From Prolixibacteraceae bacterium (lineage in GTDB: Bacteria; Bacteroidota; Bacteroidia; Bacteroidales; Prolixibacteraceae): a stretch of 37,075 bases of DNA. Below the pieces are notes generated by a model. The model made no database searches. It was not told where the DNA came from and saw only the letters and a program-made list of their open reading frames with translations. The position numbers and the translations under genes were made by a program. The stretch is taken from positions 1 through 37,075 of the forward strand of contig JANQII010000314.1 of NCBI GenBank assembly GCA_028282195.1. The letters run 5' to 3'. This document shows positions 1-9,763 of the stretch, in pieces (positions within the stretch are counted from its first letter, which is position 1; each line of letters begins with the position of its first letter).

Positions 1-183
1 ATTGATAACACCTTGCACAATCAGCCTATCAACCGAATCGGAAGAGGTCAAATCAAGGATTTCCCTGAATATTCAGCTTCAACCCTTGATTCACATAAAG
101 AATACATGAGAAAGGCATCAAAACAAACATATGGTATAATTCTTGATATTTCATTATTACAGAGAACAAAAAATATACCAGCC

Positions 184-1797
184 ATGAAACAAATCTACAC
201 CATATCTTTATTTTTAATTATTATGTTATTTACAGGATCTTACTATCCTGCACAGGCATTTTTTTTCAGGAATAAAATAGATTCAATACAAATTAATTAT
301 GACTGTAATCAATTGGTATTACCGGGTGAAAGTTTCAACATATCAGTAACTTCATTTCACAAAAATGGGAAACACCGAACAACAAAAGGTGTTTTTGGTG
401 GCCGGGTTGGCTGGTGGAGGTATGAATTGGATGTACAGGGCGGAATAAATAAAGGGGGAAGAATACAGGTAAACGAAGAGCTTATTCCATCAAAGGGGAA
501 ATACATTGGCATATCTATCATTCCGAAAAAGCAACCCGAATTAAAACAACGAATTCTCATCCCACTTAATTATGAAACCAAACTTTGCTATCACCCAACT
601 AACCATTTTGATAAAGCTCCCGGGTGTTCTTTTAAAGGAAAAGTGGTTTCAGAATTCAATAATGGTCAAACCCGGGTTTATGAGAATTTGCAAAAATCAA
701 AAATAACGGATCGTTTTGGGTTTTCATCCAAAGCCGGATTTTGGAGAAAAGGCGTATTTACTATCGAACCGGATTTTCATAACATCCCCGATCATCATTC
801 AGCACTAATTATTCACTCAAAATTAAATGATGCCGTTAGCGATACGTTTGATATTCTTCTTGATTACAAACACAATTATTCATTGGTTCGAAACGGGCAT
901 TATGGTAGTGATGGTTTTTCAGGATCAAGTGGATCTCCGGGAGGTTTAGGTTCTAACGGAGAACATGGATATGACGGACAAGATGGTAGCAATGGAGAAA
1001 ATGCACCAGATATTGGCATTTGGTCAGATTTGTATTATGATGAAATACTGCAAACAAATTTGCTTTACGTTTATGCAAAGAATCTGTGGACAGATCAAGA
1101 ATACCGTTATCTCATCAATCCGGAAGGAGGCAGTCTCACTGTTACAGCTATGGGAGGTACCGGTGGTGATGGAGGCAATGGTGGGAACGGAGGCCGCGGA
1201 GGAAAAGGTATTGACGGTCCAGTTTGGTACGAGAGTAAAATTGAAAAGCGAACCGTTCGTAAACCTTTTACCAAAACGGTTATGAAAAAGGAAAAGAAAA
1301 CAGTAACAAACAGGGCAGGTAATGAAGTAGAAATTACGGTTGAACGTCCGGTTGTTGAAACCTATTACAAAGATGTTGTAGAAACACATATCGTACAGGT
1401 GCGCTGCCAAGGTCCAGGCGAACAAGGTGGCGACGGAGGCAATGGAGGCAAAGGCGGCTTTGGAGGTGACGGAGGCAATGGCGGAAATATTTATCTCTAC
1501 TTCACGCACGATGCCAGAAAATACCGGGATATTTTCGTTTGTAAAAATTATGGAGGAGAAGATGGCGATGCTGGCAGAGGTGGCAAAGGCGGTAGTGGTG
1601 GATGTGGTGGACATGGAAACCCAATGGGATCTTCAGGAAATTGTGGACATGATGGCTCATCTCCATTCAGCTGGTCAAGAAACGGAAGCAACGGAAAAGT
1701 ATTTGTTGAATATTGTAATGAGTTTGTCGGAAATACAGAGGATAATAGCTTAAGTCAAAACCAGAAAAACAGTTCTAAATTGAATGGTTTTTATTGA
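184..1797 (+). CDS. Secreted glycine-rich collagen-like protein
   Basis: A 537-residue exported protein of unknown function. From the ATG at 184 it begins with a lysine and a long hydrophobic run ending PAQA, a good signal peptide. The first half (about 30-235) looks like beta-rich globular sequence. Residues 241-273 are eleven uninterrupted G-X-Y triplets. Residues 324-341 and 415-435 are GGX repeats (GGD, GGN, GGK, GGR), and a looser Gly-rich stretch with two cysteines lies near 457-490. A charged Lys/Arg/Thr/Val-rich linker (about 347-405) separates the middle blocks. GGX repeats in other proteins form polyglycine-II helix bundles; applying that here is inference. The frame stays open upstream to the window edge (TTG at 13, ATG at 106), but only the 184 start gives a signal peptide. 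It could be a surface or matrix protein. Confidence is high for the gene and low for its role. Confidence 0.75.
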   Translation: MKQIYTISLFLIIMLFTGSYYPAQAFFFRNKIDSIQINYDCNQLVLPGESFNISVTSFHKNGKHRTTKGVFGGRVGWWRYELDVQGGINKGGRIQVNEELIPSKGKYIGISIIPKKQPELKQRILIPLNYETKLCYHPTNHFDKAPGCSFKGKVVSEFNNGQTRVYENLQKSKITDRFGFSSKAGFWRKGVFTIEPDFHNIPDHHSALIIHSKLNDAVSDTFDILLDYKHNYSLVRNGHYGSDGFSGSSGSPGGLGSNGEHGYDGQDGSNGENAPDIGIWSDLYYDEILQTNLLYVYAKNLWTDQEYRYLINPEGGSLTVTAMGGTGGDGGNGGNGGRGGKGIDGPVWYESKIEKRTVRKPFTKTVMKKEKKTVTNRAGNEVEITVERPVVETYYKDVVETHIVQVRCQGPGEQGGDGGNGGKGGFGGDGGNGGNIYLYFTHDARKYRDIFVCKNYGGEDGDAGRGGKGGSGGCGGHGNPMGSSGNCGHDGSSPFSWSRNGSNGKVFVEYCNEFVGNTEDNSLSQNQKNSSKLNGFY

Positions 1798-1827
1798 ATT
1801 TTTACTCCAAAAAAACCACTATCTTTG
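1794..1827 (+). promoter_or_regulatory. metG promoter, Bacteroidota type
   Basis: TATCTTTG at 1820-1827 matches the Bacteroidota -7 consensus TAnnTTTG exactly. A TTG at 1794-1796 could be the -33 element; its 23-base spacing is slightly longer than usual. It lies about 50 bases before the metG ATG and overlaps the stop codon of the glycine-rich gene. Confidence 0.6.
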
Positions 1828-1876
1828 TAGCCCTTAAACCGAAATTGGTTTTCAAGACTATAAAATCATTTTAGAC

Positions 1877-3910
1877 ATGTCACAATACAAACGCACTTTA
1901 ATTACCTCTGCCCTTCCGTATGCTAACGGGCCTGTACATATCGGTCACCTCGCCGGTGTTTATGTTCCAGCTGATATTTATGCACGCTATCTTCGAATGA
2001 AAAATGAAGACGTTTTATTTATTGGCGGTTCTGACGAACATGGTGTACCTATTACCCTGAAAGCAAAAAATGAAGGTGTTAGCCCGCAGGATATTGTAGA
2101 CAAATATCACGGAATTATTAAAGATGCGTTCTCTCGATTTGGCATTTCATTTGATGTTTACTCACGCACCAGTGCTGAGATTCATCACGAAACGGCTTCA
2201 GAATTTTTTAAAAAATTATACGATGACGGTAAGTTTGTTGAGCAAACTTCGGAGCAATATTACGATGAAGAAAACAAACAGTTTTTGGCCGACCGCTATA
2301 TCATTGGGACTTGTCCGAAATGTGGTTTTGAAAACGCCTACGGTGACCAGTGTGAAAGTTGTGGAACTTCACTAAGCCCAACCGAACTGATCAACCCAAA
2401 ATCAACGATAAGTGGAAATACTCCTGTTTTAAGAGAAACCAAACATTGGTATTTGCCATTGGACCAGTATGAACCGTGGTTGAAAGAATGGATCCTGGAA
2501 GGGCACAAAGAATGGAAATCCAATGTTTACGGGCAATGTAAAAGCTGGATCGATAGTGGTTTGAACCCACGCGCCGTTACCCGTGACTTAAATTGGGGTG
2601 TTCCTGTTCCTCTGGAAGAAGCAGAAGGCAAGGTTCTTTATGTATGGTTCGATGCTCCCATTGGATATATTTCAGCAACCAAAGAATTAACTCCTGAATG
2701 GGAAAAATACTGGAAGAATCCTGAAAGCAAAATGGTGCACTTTATCGGGAAAGACAATATTGTTTTCCACTGTATTATTTTCCCAAGTATGCTGAAAGCT
2801 GAAGGAAGTTATGTGTTGCCAGAGAATGTTCCTGCAAACGAATTTCTAAACCTTGAAGGTGATAAAATTTCAACTTCGCGTAACTGGGCAGTTTGGCTAC
2901 ATGAATATTTAGAAGAATTCCCGGGACAGGAAGATGTATTGAAATATGTACTTACGGCCAATGCCCCTGAGACAAAAGATAACGACTTTACCTGGAAAGA
3001 CTTTCAGGCCCGGAACAACAATGAATTAGTTGCTGTACTTGGAAATTTTGTGAACCGTGCCTTGGTCCTTACCCATAAATATTATGATGGCGACGTTCCT
3101 GCATTGGGTGAGCTAAATGAAGTTGACAAAGAAACACTTGCTGAAATAGGCAATCTTAAAACTGAAGTAGAAAAAAGCCTTGACAACTACCGTTTCCGTG
3201 AAGGATTGAAACTGGCGATGGACTTAGCTCGCTTAGGTAACAAATACCTGGCGGATGAAGAGCCCTGGAAAGTTGTGAAAACGGATCCGGAGCGAGTAAA
3301 AACGGTAATGAATATTTGTCTGCAGATTACAGCCAATCTGACCATTATGCTGGAACCGTTCCTTCCATTTAGCATGAAGAAACTTCGTGGTTTTATCAAC
3401 ATGGAAAATTTAGGATGGAGCAAACTCGGAAGAGCAGATTTATTATTTGCCGGGCATAAAATCAATAAACCAGAGCTTCTTTTTGAAAAGATAGAAGACA
3501 AGACTATCGAGGCGCAGGTACAAAAACTTTTGGATACCAAAAAGGCCAATGAAATGGCTGAAGCAACAGCTAAGCCTGCAAAAGGAAACTGTAGTTTTGA
3601 TGATTTCATGAAAATGGATATCCGAACCGGAACAATTGTGGAAGCTGAAAAAGTTGTAAAAACCAAAAAGTTAATGAAACTTTTAGTGGATACCGGAATT
3701 GATAAACGAACTGTTGTGTCTGGTATTGCAGAATATTATTCCCCGGAAGAAATCATTGGGAAACAAGTTTCAATATTGGTTAATCTTGAACCTCGTAAGT
3801 TGAGAGGTATTGAGTCTCAGGGAATGATTTTAATGGCCGAGGATGCAGACGGTACTTTAAAGTTTATTTCACCAGAGGCTGAAGTGAAAAATGGATCAGA
3901 AGTAAAATAG
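1877..3910 (+). CDS. metG: Methionyl-tRNA synthetase
   Basis: Charges tRNA-Met with methionine using ATP in the cytoplasm; essential for translation. The 677-residue protein has the class I HIGH motif at residues 21-24, a knuckle with four cysteines (C146, C149, C159, C162; CPKC and CESC) that binds zinc in this family, and KISTS at 330-334 as the KMSKS-loop equivalent. From about residue 572 it carries the C-terminal tRNA-binding (EMAP/Trbp111-like OB-fold) domain ([11 protein letters not shown] at its start) that mediates dimerisation and tRNA binding. Length and order match the long, two-domain MetG common in Bacteroidota. The ATG start follows a consensus promoter and a leader of about 45 bases. 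It is monocistronic, closed by a structured 3' region and terminators. Confidence 0.97.
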   Translation: MSQYKRTLITSALPYANGPVHIGHLAGVYVPADIYARYLRMKNEDVLFIGGSDEHGVPITLKAKNEGVSPQDIVDKYHGIIKDAFSRFGISFDVYSRTSAEIHHETASEFFKKLYDDGKFVEQTSEQYYDEENKQFLADRYIIGTCPKCGFENAYGDQCESCGTSLSPTELINPKSTISGNTPVLRETKHWYLPLDQYEPWLKEWILEGHKEWKSNVYGQCKSWIDSGLNPRAVTRDLNWGVPVPLEEAEGKVLYVWFDAPIGYISATKELTPEWEKYWKNPESKMVHFIGKDNIVFHCIIFPSMLKAEGSYVLPENVPANEFLNLEGDKISTSRNWAVWLHEYLEEFPGQEDVLKYVLTANAPETKDNDFTWKDFQARNNNELVAVLGNFVNRALVLTHKYYDGDVPALGELNEVDKETLAEIGNLKTEVEKSLDNYRFREGLKLAMDLARLGNKYLADEEPWKVVKTDPERVKTVMNICLQITANLTIMLEPFLPFSMKKLRGFINMENLGWSKLGRADLLFAGHKINKPELLFEKIEDKTIEAQVQKLLDTKKANEMAEATAKPAKGNCSFDDFMKMDIRTGTIVEAEKVVKTKKLMKLLVDTGIDKRTVVSGIAEYYSPEEIIGKQVSILVNLEPRKLRGIESQGMILMAEDADGTLKFISPEAEVKNGSEVK

Positions 3911-3914
3911 TCGT

Positions 3915-3977
3915 ACCAACTACTGTTGGTGCGCTTCCGTAAGTTACAGTACTGCTTAACACAGATCGGTAACTTAC
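3915..3977 (+). other. Structured metG 3' untranslated region
   Basis: Between the metG stop and its terminator lie a 6-bp hairpin with a 4-base loop (ACCAAC 3915-3920 / GTTGGT 3925-3930) and a perfect 9-bp inverted repeat (GTAAGTTAC 3939-3947 / GTAACTTAC 3969-3977) enclosing 21 bases. Neither has a T-tract, so they are not terminators themselves. They could stabilise the mRNA end or belong to a small 3'-derived RNA. Function is unknown. Confidence 0.45.
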
Positions 3978-3990
3978 TCAACATATGTGA

Positions 3991-4022
3991 AACCGCTTTT
4001 GTATGCAAGGGCGGTTTTTTTT
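3991..4022 (+). terminator. metG intrinsic terminator
   Basis: Inverted repeat AACCGC (3991-3996) / GCGGTT (4011-4016) with a 14-base loop, running directly into eight T's. It has the form of a rho-independent terminator for metG. Confidence 0.75.
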
Positions 4023-4028
4023 GGTATT

Positions 4029-4061
4029 AAAAAAGGGTAGCCTCCAGCATACCCTTTTTTT
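4029..4061. terminator. Bidirectional terminator between metG and the amylase operon
   Basis: A-tract, GGGTA (to 4039), 10-base loop, TACCC (from 4050), T-tract. The stem with its A/T flanks is symmetrical, so it can end transcription from metG on the plus strand and from the GH13 operon on the minus strand, whose last stop codon is 35 bases away. Confidence 0.75.
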
Positions 4062-4095
4062 CAATAAACCAACTAAACCTAAACTAAACCTGAAT

Positions 4096-5466
4096 CTATT
4101 TCTTTGTATAAATTTTATATTCCCAGGCTTGAAGTTCGACATTCACCTTTTCTCCGGTAACCAACTTTTCCTTCCCAAACTCGTCCACAAACTCTTCCTG
4201 AACGTCGAACTCAATATTTTGAACAAACGGTTCATTGGAAAGGTTCATCAGAACCATTACTTTGTTTGAATTTTTTTCTCGAACATAGGCTAAAAGCTGC
4301 TCTGAATCGCCCGTTTCAATGAATTTTAGGCTTCCGCCCGCCTCACCATTCCATAAAGCTGGATTTTCAGTTTTCAAATTCGTTAGTCTTTTATAGAAAT
4401 CCATGTAGCTTAAGTCAGACCAATCAATAGAATCTTTCTCAAAAAACAGAAGTTTCTTATCTAATCCAGCTTCTTGTCCGCTGTAAATTAAAGGAATCCC
4501 CGGAACGGTAAATGAAAATACGGCAAAAGCATCAGCAGCCTCGCCCATACGTTGATGGACTGTTCCCGCCCAGGAGTTTTCATCATGATTGGTTATGAAT
4601 TGCATTGGGTAAGAACCTGCCGGGTATTTGTTTTCTGCTCCTTCAAAATAAGCCCGAATATCAGCCGCTGTTTTTTTACCCTTCGCAACATCATTTATAA
4701 TGTGATGCAACTTCCATGCATAGTTGGATTCAAAAGCTTTTTCCAGGAATGCAAGATGATCTTCATCTTCAGCAAGCATGTAAACAGGTTTAATCGAATC
4801 GAATGACGCGCGGGCATCTTCCCAAAAGTCCTGAGGAACACCCCAGGCAACATCGCAACGGAAACCATCTATACTCGTTTCCATTAGCCAGAAATCCATT
4901 GCATCAATCATTGCCCGGCGCATCTCAGGCACATCAAAATTTAAGTCAGCAACATCTGACCAGTCAGCAATAGGAGGAATAATCGCACCGGTTGAATCTT
5001 TTGTAAACCATTCAGGTTTATTCACAATCCATGGATTATCCCAGCCTGTATGGTTTGCTACCCAATCGATTACGACTTTAAACCCCATGTCATGGCATTT
5101 GGCAATAAGGCTTTTAAAATCTTCCATCGTCCCGAATTCAGGATTCACTTTTTTATAATCGGCTATTGAATAATATGAGCCCAAAGAACCTTTTCTGTTT
5201 TTTTCAGAAATAGGGTGAATGGGCATCAACCAAAGGATATCAACCCCTAGCTCTTTTAAGCGTGGAAGGTGTTCAGCAAAAGCAGTAAAAGTACCTTCGG
5301 GCGTATATTGCCGTATATTCACTTCATAAAGAACAGCATCTTTCAGCCATTCATCCATCTCAGCCTGAGTATAAACAGCAGCAGTTTCATCAGCCGGTTT
5401 TTTTGCCGGCTGACAAGCCGCAATTACAAGAAAAAATATGCTTAGTAAAGTAAGTAATTTGTTCAT
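4096..5466 (-). CDS. GH13 alpha-amylase family lipoprotein
   Basis: A 456-residue glycoside hydrolase of family 13 acting on alpha-1,4-glucans. The N-terminus is a lipoprotein signal with lipobox VIAAC (C18). The residues after the cysteine (QPAKKPADE) are not an acidic surface-export tag, so I infer a periplasm-facing lipoprotein. GH13 conserved regions: I DWVANH (D134-H139), II GFRCDVAW (nucleophile D205, R203), III LAEDED (acid/base E233), IV TNHDEN (H294, D295). All three catalytic acids are present. It is the last gene of the minus-strand maltose operon, 6 bases after the SusA-like gene, and ends before a shared terminator. Exact specificity (alpha-amylase, maltogenic or oligo-glucosidase) cannot be read from sequence alone. 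Confidence 0.9.
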   Translation of the reverse strand: MNKLLTLLSIFFLVIAACQPAKKPADETAAVYTQAEMDEWLKDAVLYEVNIRQYTPEGTFTAFAEHLPRLKELGVDILWLMPIHPISEKNRKGSLGSYYSIADYKKVNPEFGTMEDFKSLIAKCHDMGFKVVIDWVANHTGWDNPWIVNKPEWFTKDSTGAIIPPIADWSDVADLNFDVPEMRRAMIDAMDFWLMETSIDGFRCDVAWGVPQDFWEDARASFDSIKPVYMLAEDEDHLAFLEKAFESNYAWKLHHIINDVAKGKKTAADIRAYFEGAENKYPAGSYPMQFITNHDENSWAGTVHQRMGEAADAFAVFSFTVPGIPLIYSGQEAGLDKKLLFFEKDSIDWSDLSYMDFYKRLTNLKTENPALWNGEAGGSLKFIETGDSEQLLAYVREKNSNKVMVLMNLSNEPFVQNIEFDVQEEFVDEFGKEKLVTGEKVNVELQAWEYKIYTKK

Positions 5467-5472
5467 GATATA

Positions 5473-7314
5473 TTATTTAAGTTCGATAATCATTGCAGCT
5501 TTTGCCGGAACCATAAATTCTGAAATGTTACTAATGGATGAAGAAGTGATAATTTCTTTGCCGGAAGAAAAACCATTCATTCTTTCAGCAAAACGGGAAG
5601 TATTCAATTGTTTATTCTCCTCATTTTTATTCAAAACAACCATTACTGTTTCATCTTCATTGTACCTGAAATAAACGTAAATTCCATCCTGAGGTACAAA
5701 GTGCATCAACTCACCTGTGTGAATTACTTCTTTATTTTTCCTCCAGGTCTGAATGGTTTTGAAATATGCCTGCATGTCTTTTTGTGCAGTGTTCATACCT
5801 TCACCTGTAAAAGCATTGGATGGATCTCCTGCCCATCCTCCCGGGTAGTCAGATCGAATATCCCCATGCTGGTCACCATCATGTCTCATCAATACTTCCG
5901 TACCATAAAAAATTTGGGGAACGCCTCTGATAGTAAGAAAATAGGCAACACCTAATTTTAATAAATCTACATCTTCTCCAACTTGAACGAAAAAACGTGA
6001 CATGTCGTGATTATCCGGAAAAACGACCAGGTTATCAGGATCAGGATATAAGAAATCATTTGCTATTGACTCATAAATCTGGATTAAACCGGTTCCCCAG
6101 TCTTCTTTAGATTTTAAACCGGTGCTTACTGCATTTTGCAACGGAAAGTCCATCAAACTTGGGAGGTTACAGAAATAACCATCGCTGTTTACTTTCCCTT
6201 TTTGCCAGTAGGAAACAATTGCCGGATTCATGCTCCATTCTTCCCCAACGATATTAAAGTTTGGATATTCTTCCAATAATTGGGTAGTCCATTCGGTCAT
6301 CATATGCTTATCCGGGTATGGCCAGGTATCCTGACGAATTCCTTCCAATCCAACATATTCAATCCACCAGATACTATTCTGGATCAGGTAAGTTTTCATA
6401 AACTCATTTCGCTGGTTTAAATCCGGCATTGTGGGGACAAACCAGCCATCAACCATCGCTTTTATATCAGCAACGGATGCATGCGGATCCTGATTCACCG
6501 TTCGGCGATGACTTGTAATTTTATAATCAGGGTAATGATTGATCCAGTCAGCCATTGGCATATCCTCCATCCACCAGTGCTCAGAACCACAATGGTTGAA
6601 AATCATATCCATAATCAATTTCATCCCACGTTTGTCGAGTTCTTCATTTAGTTCAACATACTCTTCATTCGAGCCATAACGCGGATCTACTTTATAAAAA
6701 TCAGTTGTAGAATAACCATGATACGAAGTTCGTGTCATATTATTTTCAAGTACCGGATTCAACCAGACAGCGGTGAATCCAAGGTCTTGCAGATAATCAA
6801 GGCTGTTAATAATTCCCCGGATATCCCCTCCATGGCGACCATCTTTATCACTCCTGTTTGCGATTTCTTTCATTCCCTCAACATTGTCATTGCCCGGATC
6901 CCCGTTTACAAAACGATCAGGGGTAATCAGGTAAATTACATCTGAACCATTAAATCCTTCCCGTTCAGCCGATCCTTTTTCTCTGGCTTTTAACTCGTAA
7001 CTGTAAGTGGCAACGATTTTCTTTTTGCCTTTAAACTGAATGTCAAATTTGCCGGCTTTAGCATCACTCGATATTCTTAAATCAACAAAAAGATAATTTG
7101 GGTTTTCTACTTTGGTGGTACTCACCATTTCAAGTCCAGGATATTCTATTTCTACATCTGTTGATGCAATATTTTCACCATAAATCATTAGTTGGAGGTT
7201 GGGGTTCTTCATCCCTACCCACCAAAATATAGGTTCAACCCGCTCTACATTTGTAGCTACAGATGTGTATACCATCATGAACCCAACTATTAAAAGGCTA
7301 ATCACTTTTTTCAT
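5473..7314 (-). CDS. SusA-like neopullulanase/cyclomaltodextrinase (GH13)
   Basis: A 613-residue periplasmic GH13 enzyme that trims maltodextrins or cyclodextrins to maltose and glucose. A signal peptide (about 1-20) lacks a lipobox cysteine. Residues about 22-110 form the N-terminal beta-sandwich of the cyclomaltodextrinase/SusA type, and the TIM barrel starts near 125 (VIYLITPDRF). Catalytic regions: MDMIFNH (D236-H241), GIRQDTW (nucleophile D329), VGEEW (acid/base E358), PDNHD (H436, D437). A beta domain closes the C-terminus. Its ATG overlaps the stop of the upstream GH65 gene by four bases (ATGA), implying translational coupling. The family match is strong; assignment to the SusA role rests on context and architecture. 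Confidence 0.92.
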   Translation of the reverse strand: MKKVISLLIVGFMMVYTSVATNVERVEPIFWWVGMKNPNLQLMIYGENIASTDVEIEYPGLEMVSTTKVENPNYLFVDLRISSDAKAGKFDIQFKGKKKIVATYSYELKAREKGSAEREGFNGSDVIYLITPDRFVNGDPGNDNVEGMKEIANRSDKDGRHGGDIRGIINSLDYLQDLGFTAVWLNPVLENNMTRTSYHGYSTTDFYKVDPRYGSNEEYVELNEELDKRGMKLIMDMIFNHCGSEHWWMEDMPMADWINHYPDYKITSHRRTVNQDPHASVADIKAMVDGWFVPTMPDLNQRNEFMKTYLIQNSIWWIEYVGLEGIRQDTWPYPDKHMMTEWTTQLLEEYPNFNIVGEEWSMNPAIVSYWQKGKVNSDGYFCNLPSLMDFPLQNAVSTGLKSKEDWGTGLIQIYESIANDFLYPDPDNLVVFPDNHDMSRFFVQVGEDVDLLKLGVAYFLTIRGVPQIFYGTEVLMRHDGDQHGDIRSDYPGGWAGDPSNAFTGEGMNTAQKDMQAYFKTIQTWRKNKEVIHTGELMHFVPQDGIYVYFRYNEDETVMVVLNKNEENKQLNTSRFAERMNGFSSGKEIITSSSISNISEFMVPAKAAMIIELK

Positions 7315-9626
7315 ACAATTTGTTTATTAAGTTTTAAAGATTGGTTTTTAGTTAGTTCATACCTTTCGCCCCATACATAAATCGGAATCTTTATATCTGA
7401 ATGGTTTATAATTTCTAAAGCATCTTTCATCTTAATTTCAAGATGAGCTCCTTTGAAATTGATCCGGAATGAATAAGATTTCCATGAATCTGGCAAGAAT
7501 GGATTCAGATGAAGTTTTCCATCAATTACGCGCATACCTCCAAATGCTTCAACAAAAGACATCCATGTTCCACCCATACTGGTAATGTGTAGTCCGTCTT
7601 CAGTATCATTGTTGTAGTCATCCAAGTCAAGGCGGGCTGTTCTAAGGTACATTTCGTAAGCCTTATCCTGCCTGCCGATTTTAGCTGCCAGAATAGCATG
7701 AATACATGGCGAAAGGGATGATTCATGAACTGTTAGCGGTTCATAAAAATCAAAATGTCTTTCGATGATTTCATTGTCATAATCTTCCTGCATCCAGTAA
7801 AAGCTCTGTAAAGTATCAGCCTGTTTAATGTAGCAGGAACGCAGGATTCTGTCCCACGACCAATTTTGATTAATTGGGCTTTCATCCTGATTTAGGAAAC
7901 TGGCCGAAATAAGTTCCTTGTCAAGGAAACCGTCTTGTTGAAGATACACCTGACGCTTTTCATCGTAAGGCAGGTACATCTTTTCAATGATATCTTTCCA
8001 ACGATTTGTTTCCATGATTTCATTGAAACGCCACTTTTGAATCATTTCTTCGAATAAGTAAGGATATTCCTTTTTCACATACTCAATTGATTCAAGTGTA
8101 TATTTCAATGTCCACACTGCCATATTATTGGTGTGAAAGTTATTGTTTACATTGTTTTCATATTCGTTTGGTCCGGTTACCCCAAGAATAACATAGGCCT
8201 GTTTATCTTCAGACCAATTTACACGCTGGCTCCAGAAACGGGAAATAGCAAGTAAAACTTCAATACCATACGGGGCTAAATATTCTTTATCGCCTGTATA
8301 ATTGATGTAATTGTAAATGGCATATGCAATTGCACTGTTTCTGTGCACTTCTTCAAAAGTAATTTCCCACTCGTTGTGGCACTCTTCACCATTAATGGTT
8401 ACCATTGGATAAAGCGCTGCACCTCCTTTAAATCCAAGTTTCTGTGCATTTTCTATTGCTTTTTGCAAATGTTTGTGCCTGTAAATCAACAGGTTCCTGG
8501 CTACCTTTTGAGGTGCGGTAGCTAAAAAGAATGGCAAGCAATAAGCTTCAGTATCCCAATACGTTACCCCTCCGTACTTTTCACCGGTAAATCCTTTTGG
8601 CCCAACATTTAAACGTTCATCATCCCCGGTATAGGTTTGCATTAAATGGAAAATGTTAAAACGAATTCCCTGCTGTGCAGCAACATCGCCTTCAATCTGA
8701 ATATCACTTGTTTCCCACTTTTGTGTCCATACAGCAGCATGCTCAACAAAAAGCTGATCAAATCCCTTTTCAGCAGCTCTTTTAACAGCCAACGAAACCC
8801 GTTTCCCCAAATCTTCTTTTGAATAATACAATGAGTTGGTAATAGCCGCGTATTTTTCTACTAAAAGTTCTTCCCCTTCTTTTAATTTAAGTTGAAAAAC
8901 TGAACCAATAAATTTTTCGGAACCAACTGATTTACTTTCAATATCTTTTTCTTTCCCATTAACGGATAACCGGGTGTACTGACCATTGAAAACATGAAAC
9001 ATGGTTTTGCGGGTTTCCATTCCCAGGTACACTTCATTTCCCCTTTTCTCTTTGAAGATTTCATCCCAGAATTTTTCATCATAGTTTGAATCTTCATTAA
9101 CGATATCGCCATCGATGAAAGAAGTAACTTCAACTTGCCCGGTGAAATTAATGCTTTTCAACCGGTATTGAATTGCCCCAATTTCCTGGTCTTTAACACT
9201 TAAAAATCGTTTAGCCTCAACTTCAATCTTTTTGCCGGAAGGTAATGATGCTACAAATGTTCGTTTAAGAAGAGCAGTACGCATATCCAACTCACGCCTG
9301 AATTCATGAATATCTGCAGTTGCAAGATCAACATCTTCTCCTTCAATATTGATATGAATACCAATCCAGTTCGCAGCATTCAGGATTTTGGCAAAATACT
9401 CCGGATATCCATTTTTCCACCAGCCAACAAGCGTTTTGTCCGGATAGTAAACTCCGGCAATGTAGTTACCTTGTAAACTGTCACCCGAATATTTCTCTTC
9501 AAAATTTGCACGTTGTCCTGCATGGCCATTTCCAATGCTAAATAAGCTTTCTGAAATTCTGTTATAGTCCGGATTAAATTCTTTTTCTATAACCTTCCAT
9601 TCACAATGTGTTATATAATCTTTCAT
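7311..9626 (-). CDS. GH65 glycoside phosphorylase, probable maltose phosphorylase
   Basis: Splits maltose with inorganic phosphate into glucose and beta-glucose-1-phosphate in the cytoplasm, by inversion. The 771-residue length and the three-part GH65 layout fit: N-terminal beta-sandwich (about 1-270), (alpha/alpha)6 barrel (about 320-680) and a small C-terminal beta domain. The catalytic acid is E488 in TGPNEYE, matching in position the Glu487 reported for Lactobacillus brevis maltose phosphorylase. The motifs WDTE (357-360) and HNEWEITFEE (417-426) are typical of the maltose branch. There is no signal peptide, consistent with a cytosolic enzyme fed by the neighbouring transporter. It starts 137 bases after the transporter gene and is coupled to the SusA-like gene. 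Trehalose or kojibiose specificity is possible but less likely here. Confidence 0.88.
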   Translation of the reverse strand: MKDYITHCEWKVIEKEFNPDYNRISESLFSIGNGHAGQRANFEEKYSGDSLQGNYIAGVYYPDKTLVGWWKNGYPEYFAKILNAANWIGIHINIEGEDVDLATADIHEFRRELDMRTALLKRTFVASLPSGKKIEVEAKRFLSVKDQEIGAIQYRLKSINFTGQVEVTSFIDGDIVNEDSNYDEKFWDEIFKEKRGNEVYLGMETRKTMFHVFNGQYTRLSVNGKEKDIESKSVGSEKFIGSVFQLKLKEGEELLVEKYAAITNSLYYSKEDLGKRVSLAVKRAAEKGFDQLFVEHAAVWTQKWETSDIQIEGDVAAQQGIRFNIFHLMQTYTGDDERLNVGPKGFTGEKYGGVTYWDTEAYCLPFFLATAPQKVARNLLIYRHKHLQKAIENAQKLGFKGGAALYPMVTINGEECHNEWEITFEEVHRNSAIAYAIYNYINYTGDKEYLAPYGIEVLLAISRFWSQRVNWSEDKQAYVILGVTGPNEYENNVNNNFHTNNMAVWTLKYTLESIEYVKKEYPYLFEEMIQKWRFNEIMETNRWKDIIEKMYLPYDEKRQVYLQQDGFLDKELISASFLNQDESPINQNWSWDRILRSCYIKQADTLQSFYWMQEDYDNEIIERHFDFYEPLTVHESSLSPCIHAILAAKIGRQDKAYEMYLRTARLDLDDYNNDTEDGLHITSMGGTWMSFVEAFGGMRVIDGKLHLNPFLPDSWKSYSFRINFKGAHLEIKMKDALEIINHSDIKIPIYVWGERYELTKNQSLKLNKQIV

Positions 9627-9763
9627 ATAGCTATTTTTTCATTCCTGCTATTGGTTAAATAGTAAGGGACTGTTCAATATGTAAATGTGTTCGAATTACT
9701 TTTTGAATAGCCTCTCTGCAAAACCATTAATAATTTCATCTACTTCTGTCAAAACTTCTTTAA
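9627..9763 (-). other. Transporter-GH65 spacer with a coding-like remnant
   Basis: No gene lies here. On the minus strand, just past the transporter stop, another frame reads EVLTEVDEIINGFAERLFKK and then stops at about 9699; it has no upstream ATG. It could be a former C-terminal tail of the transporter separated by a frameshift, or chance. I found no consensus promoter on the minus strand, so GH65 is probably co-transcribed with the transporter. Confidence 0.3.

Noticed and set aside
13-183. N-terminal extension of the glycine-rich protein back to TTG 13 or the window edge
   Set aside because: The frame is open, but it would bury the clear signal peptide that begins at the ATG 184.
1024-1614. 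Long minus-strand ORF opposite the glycine-rich gene
   Set aside because: It mirrors the GGX repeat codons (low-complexity Ala/Ser/Ile) and has no domain; it is a shadow of the plus-strand gene.
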